A stretch of DNA of 64,000 nucleotides, from contig NC_049997.1 of the NCBI RefSeq assembly GCF_000003815.2, positions 6,965,877 to 7,029,876 on the forward strand, written 5' to 3'. Source of the DNA: Branchiostoma floridae (Eukaryota > Chordata > Leptocardii > Amphioxiformes > Branchiostomatidae). This document shows, piece after piece, positions 1-11,135 of this stretch. Within the stretch, counting starts at the first letter, position 1, and each line of letters opens with the position of its first letter. The translations under genes and the position numbers were made by a program. Below the pieces are notes generated by a model, which worked only from the letters and a program-made list of their open reading frames with translations, was not told the origin of the DNA and ran no database searches.

Positions 1-253
1 CTTAATGAAGTAGAATGTCAGAAAAACCAAATAACAAAACTTTAAGTTACAAGCTATCAAATTACCATGACAGACATTTTTATTATCTTTCTAACACTTG
101 GATGTCAAGAATATGATGTACACTAGTATACTTGATATCTTTACATGCATAAACCTAAGAAAATATTTGGGTGTACCCTGTCCACCCACAGAAAATTATT
201 TGGGTGCACAGCTCCAATTTTGGGTGCACATGCACCCATTATTTCGAGCCCTG
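1..253. mobile_element. MITE, right part (CAGGG-type termini)
   Basis: This is the right portion of the element seen complete at 33955-34300. It carries repeated GGGTGCAC motifs and ends in TTTCGAGCCCTG. It interrupts the conserved 3' flank of a collagen-LamG gene copy lying off the left edge. Confidence 0.6.
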
Positions 254-400
254 TGAAACCTTCTTGGATTAACAAAGAATTTTGTGTTTTCCAGCCAACA
301 ATCAGAAGAGGTTGTGATGATGGTGGAGAAGTGAAGCTCGCGATCGGCTTGTCTGATTCATCTTACAGCATCTTTAGTCGCATTTATACAATGGTGTTAA
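254..400 (+). other. 3' UTR-like block of an upstream collagen-LamG copy
   Basis: This block (TGAAACCTTCTTGGATTAAC onward) recurs just downstream of the last exon of gene 1A (about 9684-9835), gene 2A (about 17876-18000), gene 3 (34301-34450), gene 1B (about 50446-50597) and gene 2B (58708-58760, cut by a gap). It can be read as a short conserved reading frame, but it lies after the stop codon and poly(A) signals, so I treat it as 3' UTR or flank. Its presence here implies another copy of the gene immediately to the left of the window. Confidence 0.55.
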
Positions 401-740
401 TGTAGTGGTTTAAGGGCGTTTTAAGCGACGCATAACAGTACTTAAATCGTTTTATACTTAACCATGTAGATCTAGAGCATTTTAGTATACGTTTTGAGCT
501 ACGCATAACATGACTTTAATCGTTTCGTACTTAATCACGTAGATCTTGAGCACTGTTAGTGGACGTTTCTAGCTACGCATAGTAAAATTTTAATCGTTTC
601 ATATATAGGCACGTAGATCTTGAACATTGTTAGCAGTAAAGGACGTTTTGTGCTACGCATACAATAACATGACTTTAATTGTTAATACATACATAATCAC
701 TTAGATCTAGATAAAACATTGTTAGCACATTTACATTGTC
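400..740. repeat. degenerate tandem repeat, about 85-95 bp unit
   Basis: About four diverged units share the cores CTACGCATAACATGACTTTA and CACGTAGATCTAGAGCATT. The same block follows genes 1A (9840-10070), 3 (34450-34790) and 1B (50600-50830), so it belongs to the duplicated unit's 3' flank. From 740 to 1072 the flank continues without any feature I recognise. Confidence 0.55.
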
Positions 741-1072
741 GTTTATAGTAGGGATACCTTAAACAGGATTAACATTTTGTTACGTTATCGCGTTATACTA
801 TAAATTTGAAACAGTAACAATTTACTACATGCAAGTATGTAGCTGGTGATAAGGTAGTATAGACTAACAGTCTAATATCAAGAAATACCATCTTTAAAAT
901 CTCTAACCTAGGCCTCAAAACATAGACTTATCTGGTAACCTCCAGTTTTTCAGGCTTTAACTTTTATGCTCAGTTTATCTAAATTAGTAACTGTCTATTT
1001 TTTGCTGGGTGGTTAAACAAATGGGAGTGGACAGTTTATGTGTACATTTGTCTTTGTTTTGTTTAGTCATCA

Positions 1073-1350
1073 CTTAGTGTGTGTGTGTTTGTGTGTCTGT
1101 TGCGTGTGTATGTGTGTGTATGAGTGCGTGTATGTATATATATCTGTGTGCGTGTATTTTTGTATGTCTGTGTGTCTGTATGCGTGTGTGTGTAAGGTGG
1201 GGGGTATGTCTGTGTGTGTGGGGGGGGGGGAGTGCGTGTATGTGTGTACGTCTGTATGTGTGTACGTGTCTGTGTCTGTGTGTCTGTGTGTATGTGTATG
1301 TGTGTATGCCTGTGTGTGTTTGTGTGTCTCAATGTTTTTGTGTCTATATT
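1073..1350. repeat. GT-rich microsatellite with a G10 tract
   Basis: Imperfect (GT)n with TATG and CTGTGT variants and a run of ten G near 1221-1230. The unit B equivalent is 35806-36090, where the G run is longer (about 18). All open frames here are low-complexity artefacts. Confidence 0.85.
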
Positions 1351-1416
1351 TGTCCGCGTGTTCTTAACAATAAAAACGCACGGACTAAACCACCGGCTCC
1401 TGCCCTTGTACAGAAC

Positions 1417-1560
1417 CATGTTTCCGAGCATGTGATGCTGTAAGAACTGGACCCGGTCTGCAGAATAGTCGCACAGTTCACACCTGAACCGGCCCTGAGG
1501 CCTGGGGTCCATGTGTACCCGCCCATGCTGTCTCAGACTCGTCTTGTACTTGGACTTAAA
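1417..1560 (-). pseudogene. C2H2 zinc-finger fragment
   Basis: On the minus strand this reads KTSLRQHGRVH, the second half of one finger, then a linker and FRCELCDYSADRVQFLQHHM, most of a second finger. The spacing after the CxxC pair puts the first zinc-binding His in place, but the final His position is Asn (HMLGN). The frame then runs into simple repeat. There is no start, no linker to a third finger and no neighbouring finger exon, so this is a transposed or degraded piece of a zinc-finger gene. An identical copy lies at 36157-36300. Confidence 0.65.
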
Positions 1561-2118
1561 TCAAGTAATTTCATGATGAAAATTTCTGATGTTTTTTTCA
1601 CAAATATAGGAGCTGGCGCGATTCCAATAATCATCTAGGTATGATATTGTAGAACAGTACATTATTCCATAGGGTCCCGGAATATTGGTTCACTTTTGGG
1701 AAGAAGTTACTGTTAACATGTTTCATTTTCACGCAGGGGTGATATGGAACAGTCCAATGGGGAAGGGTATGGGTGAAATATGTTTTATTCGCTCTCAAAC
1801 AAATGTCGGCATTTCTCAATTTTTTATTTGAATTTATCACAGAATGAATAGAGGGCTAAACAGGTGCGAACACACCTTTGCAATTTGCCTTTTATGCACA
1901 TAAAAGCATCAAAGGTACGTGTATTTTTATTTCTTTACAACATGGCTACATTCCTTTACTACCAAGGACTATCATGAGCCGCACAACAACCTTGAGTACA
2001 AAGTTGCGTTTCACCTTTGTCCAAGTAGGTAAATATTTAATATTTAACCTCCTTGGTTGACCTTCACAAAAGACGTTTCCTGGTCCCAGCTTTCTCCCTG
2101 CACGTAACCGCCAGCGAC

Positions 2119-5100
2119 ATGGCGATGTTTACCGGCCTGTTCTTGGTGACTTTGATGTCCTTAAGCTGTGCCCAGCCGATCTCCAGTCTGCCAGACCACA
2201 GTTGTATTTGTGACGTCAGTCCCGTGGTGCACTGTAACAACGACAGCGCGCTGAGGGCGGAGCTCGACCTGCTGAAGGACGTCGTGAGACAACTTCTTCA
2301 GGCGGGGTCGAACGTCTCAAGCGCAGGTCAGCAGATTTAGACATTCTTAACTAGCCATAATTTTTTTCAACTTCTTCGCTGGTTTGCTAGTTTCAAAGTT
2401 GGTTATGGTTAGGCCGGAGAAGGGAGTTCGTCGTGGATGGAGTTTCGCCCTATAAAATAAAAGCCAGCCCTGCTCGAATTCTGCGAAGGAACCTGAAAAT
2501 AGCATGTCTTTTGTTTGTATCTTAGGCTGTGTCTCACAAGGACCTACCGTCAATTCTAGCCTGGTAACTGAACTCGGCCCAAAACGTTTGGAATATCAAC
2601 TTCGGTTGATCCTATTTCTGTTGTTTTTGCATCAATTTCAATGCATTATATATCACTAGAAAGCTTACGTGATTTTCTTTCCAATGGTATCAAATTCATT
2701 ATCATTATAAACCCATAGAACAAGCACCAGGCCTGCTTACTTGAACGGGTCACCAAAAAAAGTGCTTAAATTTCCCCGCTTCTGTTCAACACTGTATCGT
2801 CCGGTTGTTATGGCCGCGGGTAAAGCCCCGGTCACAAGAATCGTACGACGTCCTTGCGATGGCATATTACGCCTATCGCACGATGATCACAGTGGATCGC
2901 AGCTAAATCGTAAGCAAAATCAGCCATCGCAGAGCATCGCAGAGCATCGGATGATGTTCAAAATTTTTCCAGCGTCGTACGATTTTTCACTTGTGTCTCT
3001 TCTGTATAGCCGTCTGACCGTTTTTGTGCTTCTTTAACCAACAAAATGTGGACATAGCTGTTGAATACCTTCCTATAATATCTTTAACTGTAAAAATAAA
3101 TTAAAAAAGACCATGATAACAAGAGTATTACAAGCAAAAGTTCAAATCAAGCGTGAGTACTGGTATGGTTATCTCGGCCTGCTTGCCGGCTCTACGTGTC
3201 AGGCTCTTTCGAATATTGTATCATGATATGCTATCAACAAAAAGATGCCATCATACAAAAATCATATCATAAGCATTATATCATATATATTTCCGACTCA
3301 TAGAGCCTGCCTTTATGTTTGAGTTGTCCCCATGGTTATTACGATTATGGTAAACTGACCCAAGACCGACGAGAGCTGAGATTTGATCTAATTATCAACT
3401 CACGTGCATGAAGCGATCAAACAATTGTCTGCATCACCTGTGCGGGGCGCGCTGTTCTCTGGTTGCGATTGTGGCAGTTGCGACTGATATATTTTCTCTT
3501 TTCGTCAATATCGACAATATCAGGGAAAACTGAAACCATCACAACATGCTAAAAATTCATAAATCTAAAACCTCATCAGTAGACAAAAATTGCCGTAATG
3601 AAGTCTGCTTTGGGGGCAAATAAAATCTTACGACGATAGCGAAATTTTGAACATGTTCAAAATCCATTTCAGTCCTATTTTCGTCATAGGAGGCTCCCCG
3701 ATTTACTATGATTTACCTGCGATTGACGCAAATACGCTCTAATGACCTCATCGTACGATGCACTACGATCCTTGTGACCACGGCTTCATATATTTAAACC
3801 ATTGCTTCCGATTCTTCCCCGACTTACGACGTACTGCGCTTATGCCGCGCATAAAACCTCCATCGCAGTCAATCGTACGATTCTTGTGACCGGGGCTTAA
3901 CAATGATTCAATCAATCGTTTTTCGTGTACCTTTTGAGTATTTTATGATTGTAAATTTATGGAACGGGCACCAGGCCTGTTTGCGTACAGGGTGGTCATA
4001 AAAATAAAGTGCCGCAATTACCCTACTAAAGTCGAACACTCAATTCAGCTCATTTTGTTCCGTCAATATTGACTAATGAATGAAGGCAAGTTGAATAAAC
4101 AGGACATGTCAATCAAAGCCACTGTTACTCTTTATTCAAGCAAACAATTTGAACCAAGAGGTGCTGGCCATAAACCGTGGGAAGGCTATTCCATCCTAAG
4201 ACTGTACTCCAGAATCCTGGAGGTAGTCTGCGATGGTCCTCATGTGTGGACAGGTGGTTTAATCTTGCAGAATGGAATTTGGTCCAATATTCAAGAGGTA
4301 GGATATTCCAACTGAATGGAGGATTGTGTCCCTTTATCTCACCACATTGAAGGTGCCTGGAATGATGACGAGTCTTGTTTTTCCTATAGCGGTTATACCG
4401 CCCCACACTATGACGCTGCCTCCACCACCAAACGCTGACAGTTACTCTTGCCGTGTCAGCGTGCAGTTCTCTTTGCCACCTCCACGCATTGATTCGGCCA
4501 TATCCAACTGCCAAAAGGGCAAATATACTCTACTCAAATGTGCTATAACAAACTGGTATGTTCTGTATACCAAACGTGATGTGAATAAAGGATTGACTGA
4601 GTCACGGACACAGGCACCAATACAAACAGGACGATACAGTGTTGAACAGAATCAGGAAAATTTGGGCACTTTTTTTGGTGACCTTCTCCTGTAAGCAGGC
4701 CTGGTGCTCTTTTCATGAGTTTACAGTCATAATAATGTAAGAGGCCAAAATGGCATCCCCCTCCCCTACGGCAGTAGTATAGCCCGGTGACCCCCGAGGT
4801 CACGGGATTCGGATTCGACACTTCGGTTCTGCACATGTTCCTTCTGACAATACACCAGACTAGAGAGAACTCTTGGCTCGGAGTCGTCCTTCCTAGACTA
4901 ACCTTGGGGTGAGGGACAGGGCGGACAATTCTAGTCTTACACTGGTGGCAGCGGTGGGATCCGACCTACGCTTCTGTTAGCCTGTCCCTCACCCCGGCCC
5001 CGTCGGCGAGAATGGAGGAAGACTCTCCCAGACCACGCCGTGCCGCGTGCCGCCATGATGAATCTTCCACGTGAGCGAGATGGTAGACCGACTTTTCATT

Positions 5101-8100
5101 TTTGCGGTTGCGGAACTCCCAATGGGAACATGATGACAGAAAGACATTTTATTTTGATCGTGAGACACTGCAAAAATCCACTCAACAACAGGGGACGCAC
5201 TTTTTAGCGGACCGCCGAAGGACTACGGCCAGGCTTCGCTGGAGGATTCACGGCGGCCCCTTTGTACCCAGGCGGTACTATCGGCCCCTCAAGCCGAAGT
5301 CGGACTTCCCGACACCCGGGCCCCGTCATCTCAACCAGCCAGGCAGTCGGACCCTTCGTTGCCACTAAACACAACATGTGTCAGGAAGAAGGTGCGCCCC
5401 GGCCAAACAACGCCATTCTGCAGAAGTCTCAGTCAGTGGGAAGCAGCCAGCAGAATCACTCTAGAGATCGAGATAACGGACTGCCGCATGCCGCCAACCT
5501 GACCGGAATACGACCGGAGCATGGAGGACAGTCCCTTTGCGTTGTTCGCAAATTTCGTAGTACCCGGCCCACGGGTCCCCAGCATCAGTACTGGAGCAGG
5601 TTCCGCGAATCCCCCTAGTCTCCCCGGTACCCATGCGGTGCCATCGGCGGCGTGCTACCGCCGAGTCAGATACCTGACACCCCGTTAGCCAGACAGTGAG
5701 GTGGGCCGTCAGACTGCTAGAACACTGACTGTCACACTAGATTCCATTTCAAAATTCGGGAGAATTTTTTTTATGGGGAAAAGAACGTGATTATACTTTA
5801 TAGGAGACGGATATGTTTTGTTTGATATGATATGCCATGTATTGTATTGATATGCTATGTTAGTTAAGATTGTATTGATATGCTATGTGAGATAAGACTA
5901 TTGATATGCCATGTTAGATAAGACTGTATTGATATGATGCTGGCGGACCTATGGACATGATATGCAATGTGAGATAAGACTGTATTGATATGCCATGTTA
6001 GATAAGACTGTATTGATATGCCATGTTAGGTAAGATTGTATTGATATGCCATGTTAGTTAAGATTGTATTGATATGCCATGTGAGATAAGATTGTATTGA
6101 TATGCCATGTTAGATAAGATTGTATTGATATGCCATGTTAGATAAGATTGTATTGATATGCCATGTTAGGTAAGATTGTATTGATATGCCATGTTAGTTA
6201 AGATTGTATTGATATGCCATGTGAGATAAGATCGTATTGATATGCCATGTTAGATAAGATTGTATTGATATGCCATGTTAGGTAAGATTGTATTGATATG
6301 CCATGTTAGTTAAGATTGTATTGATATGCCATGTTAGAGTGTGTTTGGAGGAACACTATAGTATACCTGTGTTTTGAGGAAACACTATATTATACCTGTG
6401 GTTGGAGGAAACACTATATTATACCTGTGGTTGGAGGAAACACTATATTATACCTGTGGTTGGAGGAAACACTATATTATACCTGTGGTTGGAGGAAACA
6501 CTATATTATACCTGTGGTTGGAGGAAACACTATATTATACCTGTGGTTGGAGGAAACACTATATTATACCCATGTTTGATATAACTTGTTAAAACTGTTG
6601 TATGTTTAGAATTTAGTCTGCAAAAAATGTTAGAAGTAAATCATTATAATGTTTCACAATTTGTTATACAGTTGCACATTTGTTACCTTACAAAGTTGTT
6701 TAACCACCATTACTTATTTAGTTTGTAAACTTCAGGAGAAGTTTAGTTTGCCGTAAGGGGGAAGAATGTAAGAGGCCAAAATGGCATCCCCCTCCCCTAC
6801 GGCAGTAGTATAGCCCGGTGACCCCCGAGGTCACGGGATTCGGATTCGACAGTTCGGTTCTGCACATGTTCCTTCTGACAATACACCAGACTAGAGAGAA
6901 CTCTTGGCTCGGAGTCGTCCTTCCTAGACTAACCTTGGGGTGAGGGACAGGGCGGACAATTCTAGTCTTACAATAAGGTTAATACTGTAGGAAAGAGAAT
7001 CACACAAGCTTTCAATTGATATAATACATTGAAATGTGCCGAAATAGAGGAAATATGATACACGAGTACTTAAATTGATATTCCAAACTTTTGTGCCGAG
7101 TTTATATCATCAGGAACTCGCGTTATAATCTTTCGGTATTTTGTTTGGAACTCAGGCTGTGCCCAAGGCCCTGCCGGCAGAGACGGCAGAGACGGGCTGC
7201 CCGGCCGGGACGGAGCTCCGGGGGTTTCCGGAGAAATTGGTCCGGCAGGTCCTCCTGGGCCTCCAGGTCCACGGGTAAGCTACAGGTTTGCAGTAAAGCT
7301 GTATTGGTTTCGCTTGCGTCCAGGGGCGCCGCCATTTTGGTTTCCCATGGCAGTGATCACGGTATGATGGGAAGGGGTGTCGGCATTTGATGTGTTGATG
7401 TTGACATGGGAAGTCATGAGGGTTGTTGAACAAAACAAATACATGTTCTTTATGTTACAGGCATATCCTTTGCCCGGTCTGGTCGGCTACTGGCCGCTGA
7501 ATGAAGAACATGGCGCCCGTGACGTCAGCGGCTATGGTAATGACGGAGTGACGTTCAGTACGGGCGTGTCGGAGGGGCCGGGGGGCCAGACGGGGGGCGC
7601 CATGTACTTCCATGGCGTCGCTGGTAAGGAATTTTTTCGAATGATGTTATCTACATTATTCGTAGCAACTAGCCTCTACCAGACTCCACATGTCGCTGAT
7701 AGCCTGATACCATTGTAGAAATTAGTCATATAGTAGTAATATGGCTAATTTGATGACACAGCATAATAGCGAGTTTGCCGACCAAGAAGTACAGTTGGCG
7801 CAAACTGTAGTTTTTAGCCGGGTAACTCCTTTTGCAGGTCTTTAGTCTAGTTTGCCATTGTCAACTTCTACTGTTTCCCACGACAAGTAGAGCCTGACAG
7901 AGACTATATATAGCGACAGGTCTATTGAAAGATTTGTTCTATACTCAGGTTCTCGTGTGGAGTTCTCCAACAACGGAGCGCTGGACGCCAGGAGTTACAT
8001 CACCCTACAGGCCTGGATCTACCCACAGGGGACGGGACCCGGGCCGATCTTCAACTACCAACCGGCGGGCAATAATGCATTTGGGGTTCACGTCTGGCTT

Positions 8101-9528
8101 TATCCTACCGCAAACGACCTCTGGATACGGTAATACATCTTTAGGAAACTGCCAGCTTTACACCGCTAGGTTTGCTGTTTCTGCCATGTTTTATGTTTAT
8201 GGCTTGCTTCCAAAATAGAACTGACAGGTTTTATTCAATCTTGGATTTGGTAAGGTCACTCTTGACGTGTTTACTGTGGCTGAATATTAACTGTATGGAG
8301 TATGCTGGTTCTTTTTCTATTAAGAATGACCGACCGAAATGTCCAAGACCGAGGTCAGCTAACACGGCCTGGGATAACCCAGAATGAGTGGCAGTTCGTC
8401 ACCGCTACCTATCACCGTACATCTGGGGTCCGGAAACTCTACCGGAATGCTATAGAGGTACCAGCTTCACGGCGTCTAGCGTATTGTTTGCTTGTCGCTA
8501 TTGAGTCTTTCCCTGTCGCACTACCAAGCTATGAACAAGTCAATCAAAGATGGCAGATTTCACTTCCTTGCCCACCCTGATTTAAACACACACACACACA
8601 CGAACAACTTTTTGTGTAGACATATGTATGGTTACGTTACCATAAAATGGCGATCAGGTTAACTCTTCACTGTACGTAGTATGCAGCAGCCAACAAAACC
8701 TTTCCGCACTATATCCAAACAGATCGGATCTGATGATCTAGACGTAGATCTGGGTACCCAGTTTCCTGCAGCCATGGGGGCCCGTCCGCCATTTACCGGA
8801 GACGCCCGGGCCTACAAAGGACGCATCGCCCACATGCAGGTACACTTCTCTTCCATACTTCATGTATGTTTGTGGGTTGTCATTGTTTAGGGGCAAACGT
8901 CGACGTATGGAAGCATTTGCCCAAAAGGATGGAATTTGACAGAAAACAATAACTAGTAAGGCCACACTGCCTTAATTTTATGGATGACATCCGCGTTCGC
9001 ATTGATTTTCGCCTGTTCTGAAAAAAAACTGTAGCCTCATGTCACCCAAGCATCAAGCAGAGGATCTGCTCTCCAGGGCAAGGGGGCATATGTTGAGGAC
9101 ATGGGGACCACAGTGCCATTGTTCCCTCTTAAAGCAAGAATTGCAATAAAAACATTATTGAAATGGCGACGATTGTGTTTTACAGTCTTACTGGAGGTGA
9201 ACATAAGACAAACCAAGCCTGGCAACAAATAGTCCTGTGGTTTAGCAGTATTTTTCTTTGTTGGGTATTTCTTTTTTTCGCCCTCGTGCTTTTGGGGTCA
9301 TCCATTAGATTAAGTCAGTGTGGCCTAATAGGAAATGTTGGAGCACAAAACGACAGCACAAGATCGGTAACATGACAGGATTATAACCCAGCAATCTGGC
9401 TCTTTCAACGCTATACACAGAGGTTATGTTAACTAAACCCCTCCGCTGTCCTCCAGGTTTACAACGTCGCCCTGACCCAGGCTCAGATCCAGGAGGCCAT
9501 GGACCGCACCAGGAGCGGCTACAAATAA
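2119..9528 (+). CDS. gene 1A: secreted collagen-like / Laminin_G_3 protein
   Basis: Hand-traced exons: 2119-2326, 7156-7274, 7461-7623, 7949-8129, 8325-8457, 8723-8839, 9457-9528. All junctions are GT-AG and phases close to a 330-aa protein. The first Met of MAMFTGLFLVTLMSLSCAQP gives a signal peptide (cleavage near residue 18); the upstream in-frame start would place charged residues before it. Residues 24-42 are Cys-rich (HSCICD, VHC), with sequons at N41 and N65. Residues about 73-109 are twelve Gly-X-Y triplets ([16 protein letters not shown]). Residues 110-330 form a LamG/pentraxin-like jellyroll ([58 protein letters not shown]), like Laminin_G_3. I infer a secreted trimeric lectin-like or matrix protein; ligand unknown. 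Intron 1 holds the mini exon 2526-2563 and a stack of transposons. Confidence 0.85.
2526..2563 (+). other. alternative mini-exon lacking the collagen repeats
   Basis: Bases 2526-2563 lie between a CTTAG acceptor and a GTAACT donor and code, in phase with exon 1, for CVSQGP then VNSSL. These are the two ends of the collagen exon found in gene 2 copies, with the Gly-X-Y core absent. Entry phase 1 and exit phase 0 match exon 7156-7274, so each can join exon 1 to the LamG exons, but using both would shift the frame. I infer mutually exclusive use or a relic of exon duplication. It is preserved in gene 1B at 37266-37303. Confidence 0.55.
2824..3897. mobile_element. PIF/Harbinger-like non-autonomous element
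   Basis: The termini AGCCCCGGTCACAAGAATCG and its near-perfect inverse at 3878-3897 are flanked by TAA on both sides (2821-2823 and 3898-3900), the 3-bp TWA duplication typical of PIF/Harbinger. Subterminal TCGTACGA/ATCGCA motifs recur at both ends. No transposase frame is seen. The unit B equivalent is cut by the gap at 37619. It is nested inside the Tc1-like element. Confidence 0.75.
4100..4450 (-). pseudogene. decayed Tc1-type transposase fragment
   Basis: Reading the minus strand with frameshifts gives AFGGGGSVIVWGGI, followed by IGKTRLVIIPGTFN and later IADYLQDSGVQS. This order matches the DDE catalytic core of Tc1-like transposases (the GGGSVMVWGGI region through the second catalytic block). 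Stops and frame changes show it is inactive. It belongs to the element at 2586-7093; part of it is also present at 41060-41160. Confidence 0.6.
5820..6335. repeat. 28-bp minisatellite inside the LTR element
   Basis: About 18 units of TATTGATATGCCATGTTAG plus ATAAGATTG, with GGTA/TTA variants forming a higher-order pattern. The unit B array (about 42490-42995) differs in copy number and contains a derived AGAGTAAGTTTGATATTG variant. Confidence 0.8.
6345..6572. repeat. 29-bp minisatellite inside the LTR element
   Basis: Units read CACTATATTATACCTGTGG plus TTGGAGGAAA. The core CACTATATTATACC occurs seven times here but four times in unit B (about 43050-43160). All three plus-strand frames stay open, which explains the overlapping artificial frames. 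Confidence 0.85.
8581..8600. repeat. short CA tract in gene 1A intron
   Basis: A short (CA)n run between the sixth and seventh exons of gene 1A; shorter in gene 1B (45365-45378). Confidence 0.6.
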
Positions 9529-9599
9529 AGCCTCATAAACAGGTTCAGGTAAGACTATTCAGATTTTTGATAATTTTATTTTTTTGTGCTGGCAATAAA
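9524..9599 (+). terminator. poly(A) signals of gene 1A
   Basis: AATAAA at 9524-9529 overlaps the TAA stop codon (AAA TAA AGC). A second AATAAA lies at 9594-9599. Gene 1B keeps the stop-overlapping signal (50286-50291). Gene 2 copies end in AAGTAA and keep only a downstream AATAAA. A GGTTCAG|GTAAGA donor and a CTACACAG acceptor at about 9640 suggest an optional 3' UTR intron. Confidence 0.5.
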
Positions 9600-10159
9600 A
9601 GTCAAACTGTAATTCGGAATGACTTCTACCTACACAGGTGAACTTTCAAGTTAAGATTAGCCAAGGAGGTTTTCTCAAGGTGATGAAACCTCCTTGGATT
9701 AACAAAGAGTCTTTTGTTTTCCAGCCGACAATCGGAAGAGTTTGTGATGACAGCGGTGAAGTGAAACTCGCGATCGGCATGTCTGATTCATCTTACAGCA
9801 TCTTTAGTCGCATCTATACAATGTTGTTAATGTAGTGGTTTAAGGACGTTTTAAGCAATTTAATGTAATCATTTTTACCTAATCACGTAAATCTAGAGCA
9901 TTCTTAGAGGACGTTTCTAGCTACGCATAACAAGACTTTGTTTTGTACTTAATCACGTAGATTTTGAGAAATCTTAGCGGTTAAGGATGTTTTGTGCTAC
10001 GCATACAATAACATGACTTTAATTGTTTCATATATAACGTTAATCACGTAGATCTAGATAGAGCATTGTTAGCACATTTACATCGCCGTTTGTAGTAGGG
10101 ATACCTATAACGGGATTGACATTTTGTTACGTCATCGCGTCAATACTATAAATTCGGAA

Positions 10160-10240
10160 CAGTAATAATAATAATAACGTTTATTGCAAATTCTTGCCCG
10201 TGGGCTAATTGCAGGTAACATAAAAGATACAAACAGTGTA
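10160..10240 (-). mobile_element. 3' tail of a non-LTR retroelement
   Basis: AATAATAATAATAACG followed by TTTATTGCAAATTCTTGCCC and GTGGGCTAATTGCAGGTA reads, in reverse, as the stereotyped end of a LINE or SINE with a trinucleotide tail. Related fragments with CTAATTGCAAGTACA occur at about 11615-11665 and, in unit B, at about 50925-50975 and 52440-52490. I base the assignment on form only. Confidence 0.4.
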
Positions 10241-11089
10241 AAAGCAATATCACAAGTGTCTACTCTAGTCTAAAGCTAGTAAAAGCTAACTCTAGATCAT
10301 GGGTTATTGGGTTCGACTCCTTTTTCGAAGACAGTTGAAGACGAAAGATCCCACCTTTTCTATTATGTGCGGGTTTTGTGATAATACAAAACCAGCGAGC
10401 TGAGGAAACATGTAGCTGGTAAAAACGTCGTATTGACAGTTTGATATCAAGAAATACCATCTTTAACAAAGCTACCCTAGGACTCAAAACAATGACTTAT
10501 CTGGTAACAGTCAGTTTTTTTGGCTTCAACTTTTTGTGCAGCTTACCTATTAGTGACTATTTTCTGCTTGGTGATTAAACAAATGGGAGTGGAGAGTTTG
10601 TGTGTACCTTTGTCTTTGACTTTATAACTGCATACAGACTTTCCGTTTCTGCTTGGCTTGACAGAGGAAGAAGAAGACGGCATAGAAGAACACACCAATT
10701 AAAACCTATGGGGGAAACATAATTCAACTTTTGATTATGACCCATAGAATGCTACAGACTAGTTAACAGCATATCTGGGGTACTGTTGTGGAACAAATGA
10801 TCTGCTGTACTAATCTCCAAGCAGATCCTACGGTAGAATTTAAGATAGTATCAACAGCTGGCAGAGGAGTGAAGCCGGCCTAGGAGTGTGTATGCAACCA
10901 GTGCCCGTCTGACTCCCTTTGGCCGGTTGTACTATTTTGCCAGCTTTAATCTTAATGGCACCGTAGGATCTGCTTGGAGATTATTACTCAACCTGCCTTG
11001 GGGGCAAGTTTTGTCACTCTTGTACGACCAGATTTCATTTCGGCTACGTTTTCCGTGACGCGCATCCATTTCCGTGAGCTGTTCATTTG

Positions 11090-11097
11090 TATAAAAG
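11090..11097 (+). promoter_or_regulatory. TATA box of gene 2A
   Basis: TATAAAAG lies 46 bp upstream of the gene 2A start codon, which leaves a 5' UTR of only about 15-20 bases if initiation occurs some 30 bp downstream. Gene 2B has the same box at 51885-51892 in otherwise similar surroundings. Confidence 0.55.
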
Positions 11098-11135
11098 AGC
11101 GTTTCATAAGAGTGAGGTACAGATTCGCGCTAACG

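Larger units (their letters stand above)
4736..6972 (+). mobile_element. complete short LTR retroelement (non-autonomous)
   Basis: Direct 206-bp repeats at 4736-4941 and 6767-6972 begin TGTAAG and end CTTACA, with a 4-bp duplication ATAA on both sides (4732-4735, 6973-6976). TGGTGGCAGCGGTGGGAT just after the left LTR is a plausible primer-binding site, and AAGGGGGAAGAA directly before the right LTR is a polypurine tract, fixing plus orientation. The 1.8-kb interior has only short frames (for example an arginine-rich 88-codon frame at 5102-5368) and two minisatellites. No RT, protease or integrase is present, so it would need enzymes in trans. The two LTRs are nearly identical, which suggests a young insertion. 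Confidence 0.85.
2586..7093. mobile_element. Tc1/mariner-like element with ~200-bp TIRs, carrying nested insertions
   Basis: The left arm (GTTTGGAATATCAACTT, then AGAAAGCTTACGTGATT, then GCACCAGGCCTGCTTAC, then TTCTGTTCAACACTGTATCG, about 2586-2803) is matched in inverse order by 4635-4735 plus 6973-7093. The right arm is itself split by the LTR element at 4736-6972. The interior has a decayed Tc1-type transposase on the minus strand. Exact ends are uncertain by some bases, and I could not confirm a TA target duplication. Confidence 0.6.

Noticed and set aside
1038-1512. Several overlapping long frames on both strands
   Set aside because: They read through (GT)n/(CA)n repeats and have extreme Cys/Val or Thr/His composition; only the zinc-finger end on the minus strand has real protein character.
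5820-6572. CRISPR-like array of 28-29 bp repeats
   Set aside because: Units are head-to-tail without spacers, sit inside an LTR element, and the host is eukaryotic; this is a minisatellite.
6331-6592. Open frames rich in HYIIPVVGG / ETLYYTCGW repeats
   Set aside because: Direct product of the 29-bp minisatellite being open in three frames.
9638-9835. 65-codon frame conserved after several gene copies
   Set aside because: It lies after the stop and poly(A) signals, and conservation is explained by recent duplication; no family features. Kept as 3' flank.
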